Below are positions 25,949 through 34,229 of a DNA stretch of 64,000 bases, piece by piece. Numbering within the stretch: position 1 is the stretch's first letter; each line of letters begins with the position of its first letter. Under the pieces are notes generated by a model. The model ran no database searches and was not told the DNA's origin. It worked only from the letters and a program-made list of their open reading frames with translations. The stretch covers positions 248,001 to 312,000 of the forward strand of contig NZ_JAJHNP010000005.1 in the NCBI RefSeq assembly GCF_020819595.1, in the 5' to 3' direction. The position numbers and the translations under genes are program-made. The DNA is from Streptomyces barringtoniae (lineage in GTDB: Bacteria > Actinomycetota > Actinomycetes > Streptomycetales > Streptomycetaceae).

Positions 25949-27529
25949 GTGGACGCCCTGCCTTCGTACGACGTCATCGTGATCGGTACCGGAGCCGGCG
26001 GCGGCACGCTGGCCCACCGCCTCGCTCCGTCGGGCCGACGCGTGCTCATCCTCGAACGCGGCGACTACCTGCGGCGCGAACGCGACAACTGGGACTCCAC
26101 GGCCGTGTTCGTCAAGGCCAAGTACCGGGCCCCGGAGTTCTGGCTCGACAGTCACGGCAACGAGTTCCCGCCCGAGGTGAACTACTACGTCGGCGGAAAC
26201 ACCAAGTTCTACGGCGCGGCCCTGTTCCGGCTGCGCCCCGAGGACTTCGGGGAACTGCGCCACCACGACGGCATCTCTCCCGCCTGGCCCCTCGGTTACG
26301 ACGACCTGGAGCCGTACTACACCCAGGCGGAGCACCTCTACCTGGTGCACGGCCGGCACGGCGAGGATCCCTGGGAAGGTCCGTGCAGTGCGCAGTACGC
26401 CTACCCGCCGGTCGAACACGAGCCGCGCATCGAGCAGTTGGGCCACGACCTGGAGAAGCAGGGGCTGCACCCCTTCCACCTGCCGATCGGGGTCAACCTG
26501 ACCCAGGACGCGCTGGGCCGCGCAACCCACTCCAGCGTCTGCATCCGCTGCAACCGGGTGGACGGTTTCCCGTGTCTGGTGCGCGCCAAGTCCGACGCCC
26601 AGGTGATCTGCGTGGAGCCGGCACTGGAGCACCCCAACGTGGACATGATCACCAACGCGCGGGTGACACGGCTGGAGACCGACGCCACCGGGCGCAGCGT
26701 CACCGGCGTCGTCACCCAGCTCCCCGACGAGGACGAGGCCCGGTTCTCGGCGGACGTCGTGGTCGTGGCCTGCGGGGCCGTCAACTCCGCCGCCCTGCTG
26801 CTCGCTTCGGCCGACGACCGGCATCCGCGCGGGCTGGCGAACAGCTCGGACGTCGTAGGCCGGTACTACATGCGCCACAACAACCTTGCGCTGATGGCCA
26901 TTTCGAAGGAACCCAACGACACCCAGTTCCAGAAGACCCTCGCCCTGCACGACTGGTACCTGGGCGCGGACGACTGGGACTACCCGCTCGGCGGGATCCA
27001 GATGCTCGGCAAGTCGGACGCCGAGCAGATCCACGGCGAGGCCCCGCGCTGGGCCGGAGCGGTGGCGCCGGACATGCCGTTCGAGGTCCTGGCCCATCAC
27101 GCCGTCGACTTCTGGCTGTGCGGAGAGGACCTGCCGCAGCCGGACAACCGGGTGACGCTGGAAGCCGGCGGCAGGATCCGGCTCACGCTCGACGAGGGCA
27201 ACAACATCGGCGGCCTGACGCGCCTGCGGCACAAACTGCAGCACATGCTCGGCCATCTGGGCATGCACGAGCACCGGCTGCTGTCCCGCAGCATCTACCT
27301 GCACAAGGGCATGCCGATCGGCGCGACCGCGCACCAGGCCGGCACCGTGCGCTTCGGCACCGACCCGGCGTCCTCGGCCCTGGACGTCAACTGCAAGGCC
27401 CACGACCTGGACAACCTCTACGTCGTCGACACCAGCTTCTTCCCGAGCATCGGCGCGGTCAATCCGTCCCTGACGGCCATCGCCAACGCCCTCCGCGTGG
27501 GCGACCACCTGAAGGAACGGCTGGGCTGA
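25949..27529 (+). CDS. GMC-family FAD-dependent oxidoreductase
   Basis: A protein of about 526 residues with the N-terminal FAD-binding motif VIGTGAGGGTLAHRLAPSGR (residues 10-29), the second GMC block around NYYVGGNTKFYGAALFRLRP, and the C-terminal NLYVVDTSFFPSIGAVNPSL, where the catalytic His is replaced by the Asn-Pro pair context typical of sugar/alcohol oxidoreductases. GMC enzymes oxidise alcohols, sugars or sterols. GTG 25949 was taken as start, with AAGGA 11 bases upstream; GTG 25940 is possible. There is no signal peptide. It lies between a cyclase and an SDR gene on the same strand. Confidence 0.88.
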   Translation: MDALPSYDVIVIGTGAGGGTLAHRLAPSGRRVLILERGDYLRRERDNWDSTAVFVKAKYRAPEFWLDSHGNEFPPEVNYYVGGNTKFYGAALFRLRPEDFGELRHHDGISPAWPLGYDDLEPYYTQAEHLYLVHGRHGEDPWEGPCSAQYAYPPVEHEPRIEQLGHDLEKQGLHPFHLPIGVNLTQDALGRATHSSVCIRCNRVDGFPCLVRAKSDAQVICVEPALEHPNVDMITNARVTRLETDATGRSVTGVVTQLPDEDEARFSADVVVVACGAVNSAALLLASADDRHPRGLANSSDVVGRYYMRHNNLALMAISKEPNDTQFQKTLALHDWYLGADDWDYPLGGIQMLGKSDAEQIHGEAPRWAGAVAPDMPFEVLAHHAVDFWLCGEDLPQPDNRVTLEAGGRIRLTLDEGNNIGGLTRLRHKLQHMLGHLGMHEHRLLSRSIYLHKGMPIGATAHQAGTVRFGTDPASSALDVNCKAHDLDNLYVVDTSFFPSIGAVNPSLTAIANALRVGDHLKERLG

Positions 27530-27534
27530 CCTCG

Positions 27535-27588
27535 GCCGCCCGGACTCCGACGCCCGGACTCGGCCGCCCGGACTCCGACGACCGGGCG
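27535..27588. repeat. Short direct repeat after the GMC gene
   Basis: CGGCCGCCCGGACTCCGACG occurs at 27533-27552 and again at 27562-27581, separated by CCCGGACT. It lies in the 190-base spacer before the SDR gene. No function is evident. Confidence 0.55.
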
Positions 27589-27721
27589 AAGATGCTCAGC
27601 CGGGCAGCGCAACGCGATCCGCTCCGGGATGCCGCCGTTCCTCGCCGGTGCTTGCCTGATGGCTGGACCACCGGGCGACGGGCCCGGCGGGGACGGGCGC
27701 GCAGTGGAGGAGCAGGACATC

Positions 27722-28561
27722 GTGAGTTCCACCGAGGGGGCACCCCAGGGCGTGATCCCCGCCCACCTGCTGAAGGGGCAGAAGGCACTGGTGACCGGCG
27801 CGAACTCCGGAATCGGCAGGGCGACGGCCGTCGCCCTGGGCCGGGCGGGGGCCGATGTCGTGGTGAACTACGTGGCCGGCCGCGAGGACGCCGAGAAGGT
27901 GGTCGAGGAGATCACCGGCTTCGGGGTCCGGGCGGCCGCCTACGAGGCGGACGTGTCCCAGGAGGACCAGGTCGTCGCCATGACGGACCGGATGGTCCAG
28001 GAGTTCGGCACGATCGACATCCTGGTCGCCAACGCGGGACTGCAGCGGGACGCGGCGGTCACCGACATGACCCTCGCCCAGTGGCAGAAGGTCCTGGACG
28101 TCAACCTCACCGGACAGTTCCTCTGCGCCCGTGAGGCGACCAAGGAGTTCCTGCGCCGCGGGATCGTCCCCGAGGTGTCGCGCGCCGCCGGGAAGATCAT
28201 CTGCATGAGCTCGGTCCACCAGATCATCCCCTGGTCCGGTCACGTCAACTACGCCTCCTCCAAGGGCGGCGTGCAGATGATGATGGCGACGCTCGCCCAG
28301 GAACTCGCCCCCAAGCGCATCCGCGTGAACGCGGTCGCCCCCGGAGCCATCAAGACGCCCATCAACCGCACCGCCTGGGAGACCCCCGAGGCGCAGCAGG
28401 ACCTCCTGCGGCTGATCCCGTACAAGCGCATCGGTGACCCCCAGGACATCGCCCACGCCGTCGTCGCCCTCGCTTCCGACCTCATGGACTACGTCGTCGG
28501 CACCACCCTGTACGTCGACGGCGGGATGACCCTCTTCCCCGGCTTCGCCACCGGCGGCTGA
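27722..28561 (+). CDS. Short-chain dehydrogenase/reductase (glucose 1-dehydrogenase-like)
   Basis: A 279-residue classical SDR with TGANSGIG at residues 25-32 (NAD(P) binding), NAG near 110, the catalytic Ser (MSSVHQ), and YASSK near residue 177, plus the PGAIKTP loop. Length and motifs match glucose 1-dehydrogenase/3-oxoacyl reductase-like SDRs of Streptomyces. GTG 27722 was chosen because CAGGA and GGAGG lie upstream and it leaves a short N-terminal tail; in-frame starts at 27704 and 27659 exist. Probably co-transcribed with the GMC and cyclase genes; substrate unknown. Confidence 0.9.
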   Translation: MSSTEGAPQGVIPAHLLKGQKALVTGANSGIGRATAVALGRAGADVVVNYVAGREDAEKVVEEITGFGVRAAAYEADVSQEDQVVAMTDRMVQEFGTIDILVANAGLQRDAAVTDMTLAQWQKVLDVNLTGQFLCAREATKEFLRRGIVPEVSRAAGKIICMSSVHQIIPWSGHVNYASSKGGVQMMMATLAQELAPKRIRVNAVAPGAIKTPINRTAWETPEAQQDLLRLIPYKRIGDPQDIAHAVVALASDLMDYVVGTTLYVDGGMTLFPGFATGG

Positions 28562-28597
28562 CCCAGCCCACCGTGCCGGCCCCAGGAGGGACATCAC

Positions 28598-28890
28598 ATG
28601 CTCCTGCTGCCGGCGGACGTACCGCCGCAGACGCTGCCGCCCAGATCGATGATGGCCTTCACCCTGGCCTCCCACATCATCCTCGTGCCCTGGGCGTGGC
28701 GCTGCCGCTGATCACGCTCGTCATGCACGGCTACGGTCTGCGCCGTGACGACGCCACCGCCCTGCTGCTGGCCCGGCGGTGGCCGGCCGTCATGGCGGTC
28801 CAGTTCGCGATCGGCGTGGTCACCGGCACCGGTCCATGGCGAGCTGGAGGGCCTCACCGACGTGGACCTGCGCCGCGGCGGCGCCGGTGA
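28598..28890 (+). pseudogene. cydA: Truncated, frameshifted cytochrome bd-type oxidase subunit I
   Basis: An ATG with AGGAGGG upstream opens MLLLPAD...RSMMAFTLASHIILVP, then a stop at 28711. In the neighbouring frame the protein continues LGVALPLITLVMHGYGLRRD and AVMAVQFAIGVVTGT, the first two helices of actinobacterial cytochrome ubiquinol oxidase subunit I with its heme-ligand His. One C is missing from a CCCC run near 28690. After VVTGT (about 28832) the similarity stops and more than 300 residues are absent. A gene destroyed by deletion and frameshift. Confidence 0.75.
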
Positions 28891-28957
28891 CCAGGGCTGA
28901 CCTCGGCGCGACGGCCGGCTGGAACCGGTCGCCGATGCGCTGTGAACCGGGCCCGGG

Positions 28958-30796
28958 CTACCGCTCGTCGAGCGCCTTGTCGAGGGTGAGGGCCGCGTCG
29001 ATGAGGGCGAGATGCGTGAACGCCTGGGGGAAGTTGCCCAGTTGACGGCCCGTCGGGTCGATCTCCTCCGAGTACAGGCCCAGATGGTTGGCGTACCCCA
29101 TCATCTTCTCGAACACCAGCCGTGCCCTGTCCGTCCGCCCCGCGCGGGCCAGGGCGTCGACGTACATGAACGTGCACAGCGAGAAGGTGCCCTCCGAGCC
29201 GTGCAGCCCGTCGGGCGAGGCCTCGGGGTTGTAGCGGTAGACCAGGCTGTCGCTGACCAGTTCCCGCTCCATGGCGTCCAGGGTCGATGCCCACATCGGA
29301 TCCTCGGCGCTGAGGAACCCGACCGTCGCCATGCGCAGCAGCGAGGAGTCCAGTACGTCACTGCCGTAGTGCTGGACGAAGGCCTTCCGTTCCTCGCTCC
29401 ACCCCTTGGCCATGACCTGCTCGTAGACGGCGTCCCGCTCGGTCCGCCACCGTCCGGCCGCCGACGGCCAGCCCTTCGACTCGGCGAGGCGCAGAGCGCG
29501 GTCGAACGCCACCCAGGACATGACCCGGCCGTAGGTGAAGTCCTGGCGCCCGCCGCGGGTCTCCCAGATACCCTCCTCCGCCTGGTCCCAGTGGTCGGCC
29601 AGCCAGTCCAGGTCCGCCCGCATCGAGGTCCATCCCCCGTGCCCGACCTGGAAACCGTGTTGGTGCGCGAAGTAGATGCTGTCCAGCGCCTCGCCGTAGA
29701 TGTCCAGTTGGAGCTGCGTCGCGGCGCCGTTGCCGATCCGTACCGGCGCGGAGCCCGCATAGCCCTCCCAGTGGTCGAGGATCTGCTCGTTCAGGTCGGC
29801 CGAGCCGTCGACCTTGTACATGATGTTGAGCGGGCCCGTGGTCCCGCCGCTGCCGGCCCGCTCCTTGACCCGGTCGCTCAGCCAGACGATGAACGCCCGG
29901 GCCTCCTGCGTGAAGCCCAGCCCCAGCAAGGCGTACACGGAGAAGGAGGCGTCACGGATCCAGGTGAAGCGGTAGTCCCAGTTGCGTTCGCCGCCCAGTT
30001 GCTCCGGGAGAGCCGCCGTCGGGGCGGCCACCACGGCACCGCTGGGTGCGAAGGTCATGAGCTTCAGCGTGATCGCGGAACGCTCCACCACTTCCCGCCA
30101 GCGCCCGGTGTAGCGCGACTGCGCCAGCCAGGAGCGCCAGAACGCCACGGTCTCGTCGAAGAGCCGTTGGTATGCGTCCAGGCGGATCTCGGCGGGCGGC
30201 CCCTCGGCGCCCGTCTCCAGCATCAGCCCGCGATGCTGACCGGCCTGCAGCGTCAGCGAGAGGTGCAGGTCGGCACCCTGGTCCGTGAGCACGTCCACGA
30301 GCCGCTCGTCCTGCGGTTCACGGATGGGGTGCACGGTGAGTTCCGTGCCGTCCTCCGCGGCGAAGACCGCTCCGTGCTGGGTGATGTGCAACTCGTGCTT
30401 CCTGCGCCCGTAGTCGAACCGCGGGGCGATCTCCACCTGGAACGTCATGCTGCCGCGCACACAGCGGACCAGCCGCACCAGCCGGTGGCGGGAGGTGGTC
30501 GTCGTACCGGTCACGGGCATGAAGTCGAGCACCTCACCGGCGCCCCCCTCGGTCATGAACCGGGTCACCAGGACCGCCGTGTCGGGCAGGTACAACTGCT
30601 TGGTCGCATGGGTCCGGTGCGCCGGCCGGACCGTGCAGTGCCCGCCGTTGCCCTTGTCCAGCAGCGCCCCGAAGACACTCGGCGAGTCGAACCGCGGGGA
30701 GCAGAACCAGTCGACCACGCCCTCGGTCGTCACCAGCGCCGCCGTCTGCAGGTCGCCGATCAGACCGTGGTTCTCGATCAGCGGGTAGTCGTCCAT
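28958..30796 (-). CDS. Glycoside hydrolase family 15 protein (glucoamylase/trehalase-like)
   Basis: A 612-residue cytoplasmic protein with the N-terminal beta-sandwich (about 1-200) starting with the familiar YPLIENHGLIGDLQTAALV, and the (alpha/alpha)6 catalytic barrel with NWDYRFTWIRDASF (about 285), IWETRGGRQDFTYGRVMSW (about 425; Glu is the likely acid), and NFPQAFTHLALID near the end (second catalytic region). GH15 members of this kind in actinobacteria act on alpha-1,4-glucans or as trehalases. ATG 30796 with AAAGGGG upstream fits the conserved N-terminus; the frame runs on to 30949 without support. The gene stands alone. Confidence 0.9.
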   Translation of the reverse strand: MDDYPLIENHGLIGDLQTAALVTTEGVVDWFCSPRFDSPSVFGALLDKGNGGHCTVRPAHRTHATKQLYLPDTAVLVTRFMTEGGAGEVLDFMPVTGTTTTSRHRLVRLVRCVRGSMTFQVEIAPRFDYGRRKHELHITQHGAVFAAEDGTELTVHPIREPQDERLVDVLTDQGADLHLSLTLQAGQHRGLMLETGAEGPPAEIRLDAYQRLFDETVAFWRSWLAQSRYTGRWREVVERSAITLKLMTFAPSGAVVAAPTAALPEQLGGERNWDYRFTWIRDASFSVYALLGLGFTQEARAFIVWLSDRVKERAGSGGTTGPLNIMYKVDGSADLNEQILDHWEGYAGSAPVRIGNGAATQLQLDIYGEALDSIYFAHQHGFQVGHGGWTSMRADLDWLADHWDQAEEGIWETRGGRQDFTYGRVMSWVAFDRALRLAESKGWPSAAGRWRTERDAVYEQVMAKGWSEERKAFVQHYGSDVLDSSLLRMATVGFLSAEDPMWASTLDAMERELVSDSLVYRYNPEASPDGLHGSEGTFSLCTFMYVDALARAGRTDRARLVFEKMMGYANHLGLYSEEIDPTGRQLGNFPQAFTHLALIDAALTLDKALDER

Positions 30797-31048
30797 TGGG
30801 GCGCCCCTTTCGGTGTGCGATTCACCCGGACGCACCCCCTCGATCAGCGTAAGCCGCGGGTGCTGCCCGGGCTCGTCGATCGGGATGCGCGCGCTGTGCG
30901 CCGGTCGTGGACCCGGCCGTCCGCCCAGTGCGGTGCACGGACCGTCCACGGACCGCGACGGACGTCCCCACCGTGCGGGTCCATCGGACCTGGCGAATAG
31001 TGAAGGAAGGGCGACGTCCCCGGCAACACCCGTATCCCGGGAGGCCCC

Positions 31049-31384
31049 ATGCCTTCTTCACGCTCGCTGGCCGCGCTCGTCGGCATCGTGCTGTCCGGCC
31101 TCGCGCTCAGCGCCTGCCAGGACCAGGCGTCCGGTCAGGTGGTGGCGCGCAACGGACTCAGGCTCGTGGAGACGCTCTCCAACCCGTCGATCCACGGATG
31201 TCACCGTTTCCCCGAGGGCGTGACCCACGTCAACAACCAGACGCAGAGCAGCTTGCTCCTGTATACGACACCCGACTGCACCGTGCCCCAGGGTGGGCAG
31301 AGCACCTACCTGGACATCGGAGCGGCGGACCAGGTCGTCAGTGCCACCGGCCTGTGGCGCAGCTTCTCCTTCGCCCCCGAGTGA
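31049..31384 (+). CDS. Small lipoprotein of unknown function
   Basis: A 111-residue exported protein with a signal peptide and lipobox LALSAC (Cys about residue 23), so it is anchored on the outer face of the membrane. The mature part has two Cys (about residues 51 and 76) that may form a disulfide, and beta-rich sequence. GGAGG stands before the ATG. I do not recognise the family. It is convergent with the TetR gene, 10 bases away. Confidence 0.75.
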   Translation: MPSSRSLAALVGIVLSGLALSACQDQASGQVVARNGLRLVETLSNPSIHGCHRFPEGVTHVNNQTQSSLLLYTTPDCTVPQGGQSTYLDIGAADQVVSATGLWRSFSFAPE

Positions 31385-31394
31385 CGACGCGGGC

Positions 31395-31988
31395 TCATCG
31401 GCCCCATCCCGGTTCCAGGCTGTCGAGGAGGGCGTGGAAGGCCTTGTCGGCCCGCTCCCAGTGACCGTCCGCCAGAGGGGCGACCAGGAGGCCGAGTGAG
31501 GCGTCTGCCAGGAGGGTGGCCTGTGTCCGGGCCCGGTCCTGGCTCATGCCGAGGTCACGGAAGACGGAGACCAGCAGGCCCGTCCATTCGGTGACGATGT
31601 CACGCATGACGGGTCCGTAGCGGTCCGGGTGAAGCACGCTGGCACTCATGATCTCGACGTACAGCGGGAGCGAGGCGCGTACGTCCGGGTCGGCGAACTG
31701 GCGCCACACCTCTTCCATGAAGCGGCGCAGCCCTGCGGGGTCCGTGGGCGGGCCGACGGTCTCCAGCAGGTCGCGCGTGCGCAGCAGGGGGCGGCGCTCG
31801 TAGAGGGCGAGCGCCTCGGCGACCATCCGTTCCTTGGTGCCGAAGTAGTACAGGAGCATGCGGTCGCTGGTCCCCAGGGCCCGGGCCAGGGGGCGCAGCG
31901 AGAGATCCGCGAGGCCGTTGCGCAGCACGTACTCGCGGACCCGGTCGAGAAGGTCGCGACGCTTGGCTTGATCGGGCGGGCGAGGCAT
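31395..31988 (-). CDS. TetR/AcrR-family regulator
   Basis: A 197-residue regulator with an N-terminal helix-turn-helix (LADLSLRPLARALGTSDRMLLYYFGTKERM, about residues 27-56, shortened) and an all-helical ligand domain. ATG 31988 has AGGAG upstream. The 200-base gap to the divergent ATPase gene is unusually AT-rich and carries two related 16-bp palindromes (32067 and 32096) around a plus-strand promoter, which are the likely binding sites. The ligand and full target set are unknown. Confidence 0.9.
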   Translation of the reverse strand: MPRPPDQAKRRDLLDRVREYVLRNGLADLSLRPLARALGTSDRMLLYYFGTKERMVAEALALYERRPLLRTRDLLETVGPPTDPAGLRRFMEEVWRQFADPDVRASLPLYVEIMSASVLHPDRYGPVMRDIVTEWTGLLVSVFRDLGMSQDRARTQATLLADASLGLLVAPLADGHWERADKAFHALLDSLEPGWGR

Positions 31989-32061
31989 GGGGGCTCCTGG
32001 GCACGTGAGGGGGCGCAGTGCGCGATGTCCTTTATTACTTTTATTTCTTTTTGGTCCGCTC

Positions 32062-32090
32062 TTTACCGTAGCGTCCGCTACGTCTATATT
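32062..32090 (+). promoter_or_regulatory. Promoter overlapped by a TetR-type operator
   Basis: TTTACC (32062-32067) and TATATT (32085-32090) are 17 bases apart. The palindrome CGTAGCGTCCGCTACG (32067-32082) fills the spacer, so a bound repressor would block the polymerase. Confidence 0.68.
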
Positions 32091-32095
32091 GGAGG

Positions 32096-32111
32096 TGTAG
32101 CGACTGCTACA
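32096..32111. promoter_or_regulatory. Second TetR-type operator
   Basis: TGTAGCGACTGCTACA is a 16-bp palindrome that agrees with the one at 32067-32082 in GTAGCG-C-GCTAC. The two centres are 29 bases apart, on nearly the same helix face after three turns. Confidence 0.68.
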
Positions 32112-32187
32112 TGCAAGAGCCTGGCGCATTGCCGGGCACGCCACCCGGCGGACCGTCTGGCCGTCGGCCCAGAAGGGACTGATCCCC

Positions 32188-32730
32188 ATGGCCGTCCAGG
32201 CCGTCGGCTGCCCCACAGCCTTTCGCCGGGCAGGGCGGTCCACACGTGCCGCTGGGCCCACGTGGTTCGCCAGGCAGTGGGCCCTGTGGTCCCGCATGCT
32301 CGCGCCGTTGCGCCCGCTGGACGCACCGCGCGGCCGGGCCACCGTCTGGGACGCCTCCTGGCCCCTGCGGCGGGAGCTGACCTCCGCGGGCCGGGCCCGG
32401 CACCTGGTGACCGGGCAGCTGAGCGACTGGGACCTGGGCGACCTGGCCGACACCGCCGAACTGCTGGTCAGCGAGCTGGTCACCAATGCCCTGCGGCACA
32501 CGCGCGGCCCGCTCAGGCTCAACCTGCGGCTGCGCCACTCCCGCCTGCTGTGCGAGGTCGAGGACACCGAGTCCGCCGGCCCCGCACGCAGCGTCGCCGA
32601 CGCGGACGCGGAGGGTGGCCGTGGCATCGAGCTCCTCGATCTGCTCGCGGATGCGTGGGGCAGCACCAGGACGGGCACCGGCAAGACCATGTGGTTCGAG
32701 CTGCGGGCCGAGGACCGTCTGGGGGACTAG
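32188..32730 (+). CDS. ATP-binding protein, anti-sigma/SpoIIAB-like kinase domain
   Basis: A 180-residue protein with a C-terminal HATPase_c_2 domain: N box ELLVSELVTNALRHT (about 92-106), a G1-like CEVEDTESAGPA, and GGRGIELLDLLADAWGS (about 147-163). Streptomyces has many such single-domain kinases, which act as anti-sigma factors or partners of SpoIIE-type phosphatases. The first 45 residues are basic and unlike the family. ATG 32188 has AAGGGA upstream. It lies downstream of the TTTACC/TATATT promoter with TetR-type operators, so the divergent TetR may control it. Confidence 0.85.
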   Translation: MAVQAVGCPTAFRRAGRSTRAAGPTWFARQWALWSRMLAPLRPLDAPRGRATVWDASWPLRRELTSAGRARHLVTGQLSDWDLGDLADTAELLVSELVTNALRHTRGPLRLNLRLRHSRLLCEVEDTESAGPARSVADADAEGGRGIELLDLLADAWGSTRTGTGKTMWFELRAEDRLGD

Positions 32731-32939
32731 GCGCCAAGGGCTGTCCCGAGAGCGGCTTACCGGCCGTATGTCAGATTGACCGGTCTCATGTCAGAAGTCG
32801 GCAGTACGACACGGGTGATGGCCCGATCCGGCACGGCGGGACGGAGCCCGGTCGACCGAGGCCGGCCGGGCTCCACAACCTTCTTGTCCGCGCTGTCACC
32901 GCCATACTCGCGCGCGGTGACGCCCCCTGGTCCCGAGGC

Positions 32940-33190
32940 CGGTGACAGGCGCGCCGAAGGAGTTCGCGAGGGGAAACACTGCCCCGTCCTTCGAGCGGCG
33001 GCCGCACGGCCGGTCCCGGCCGGGGTCGATGCCGGCCGTGAAGCAGCACGCGGCGATCAGCGTCATGACCCGGAGTCCTCCGTCGGCCAGGACGAGTGCT
33101 CCGGCGAAGGCACCGGCCTTTGCGATCCCGGAGGGAAGGCCGTGGAAGGTGCTGCGTATCCCGATGCCGTCATCGGTACGGCCGCGCGCA
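32940..33190 (-). pseudogene. C-terminal remnant of an MFS transporter
   Basis: On the minus strand a stretch reads GIRSTFHGLPSGIAKAGAFAGALVL and LRVMTLIAACCFTAGI (parts about 33165-33030). It resembles the penultimate and last helices of phosphate/sugar-type MFS porters (TTFHGLSSGIAKVGAF-like). No other transporter helices are present, so this is a leftover end piece. It is the only recognisable item in the 550-base gap between the ATPase and lipoprotein genes. Confidence 0.6.
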
Positions 33191-33282
33191 TCGCCGTCGA
33201 CGCACTGCGCGCCTTGTGACGGCATGCGGTGCGGACACGCACGGGCTCGGCCGGGTCGGCCCTCTGCGGTGGCAGTGCAGGC

Positions 33283-34017
33283 TCAACCCGTGACGACATG
33301 GCCGTCCTTGGCGACTTCGTAGTACTCGGTGGAGCCGAGCTCCAGCTTGAACACCATGCCGTGCCGCTGGCGGATGCCCGCGACCGATTCCGATTCGGGC
33401 TCACGCAGGCAGCGTGTCACCGGAGGGTCGTTCTTCGGGCATTGCTCAGGCTCCCCGACGAGAAGACGGGGATTGCGGTCATGCACCGGGTCCCAGGAAA
33501 GCGTCTGTGTAGCGTCGAACAGCTGGGTCGGCTCCGGCGCATCCGGGCCGGACGGATTGGGACCGTGCCCCCGGTAGTAACCGACGAGGTGGCTGCGGTA
33601 GTAGTCGTGACCGAATGCGATGAGGGACTGGGGTCGGTCGCCGGCGGCGAGTATGCCGTCGAGCACCGAGCCGATCCGCTTCGGATCGACTCCGAAGTAT
33701 GCGCTGACCCGCATCGAACAGCGGATCTTGTAGGCGTCGTCGCCGTTCGACTCGAGCCACTGCTTCGCCGTGCCACCGAAGCAGGTGTCGCGCATGACGA
33801 CCATGTCCGGTCCGAGCGGAGTGTCTTCGGCGTACGCCTGCACCACGTCTCGAAGGCGGTCCTGTGCGGCCTGCCGAGCGTGTACTGCTCGAGCGCTGCC
33901 GGCGAGCTTGCGGACTTCTTCCGGGCTCGTGGCACCGTCCTGGGACGAGCAGGCGGAGAGAGCCAACACGACCATCGTGGCAACCGTCCCCCATGCGGTC
34001 CTGCGTGATCCCGCCAT
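33283..34017 (-). CDS. Lipoprotein of unknown function
   Basis: A 244-residue exported lipoprotein (lipobox LALSAC, Cys about 23) with a helical N-terminal mature part and several cysteines (about 81, 100, 211, 221). The ATG is preceded by GGGGGAG. The central VVMRDTCFGGTAKQWLESNGDDAYKIRC stretch (shown shortened as DTCFGGTAKQW) looks conserved in style but I cannot name a family. GC at third positions is lower than in neighbours. It is separated by about 210 bases from the KAS III gene upstream. Confidence 0.75.
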   Translation of the reverse strand: MAGSRRTAWGTVATMVVLALSACSSQDGATSPEEVRKLAGSARAVHARQAAQDRLRDVVQAYAEDTPLGPDMVVMRDTCFGGTAKQWLESNGDDAYKIRCSMRVSAYFGVDPKRIGSVLDGILAAGDRPQSLIAFGHDYYRSHLVGYYRGHGPNPSGPDAPEPTQLFDATQTLSWDPVHDRNPRLLVGEPEQCPKNDPPVTRCLREPESESVAGIRQRHGMVFKLELGSTEYYEVAKDGHVVTG

Positions 34018-34229
34018 GTTCGCTCTCCCCCTTCAGCGCCCACCGAGGGTGCGCTCTGGCATGCTGCGCCCAAGCGGGCGGAGGGCACATGAGTGCCCGT
34101 ACTCAAATGTGTTGGGAAACGACAGGTCGTCGACCACCCGTACTTCAAGGCGGATCGCTTCCCCCAGCGCCGGGCGATCCGCCGCCTGCCCGACGGCATG
34201 TGCTTCCCAGCCGTGCTCGTTCGAAGGAC

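Noticed and set aside
32776..33219. A 147-codon plus-strand frame after the ATPase gene
   Set aside because: Low-complexity sequence with no motif, and the opposite strand carries recognisable MFS helices.
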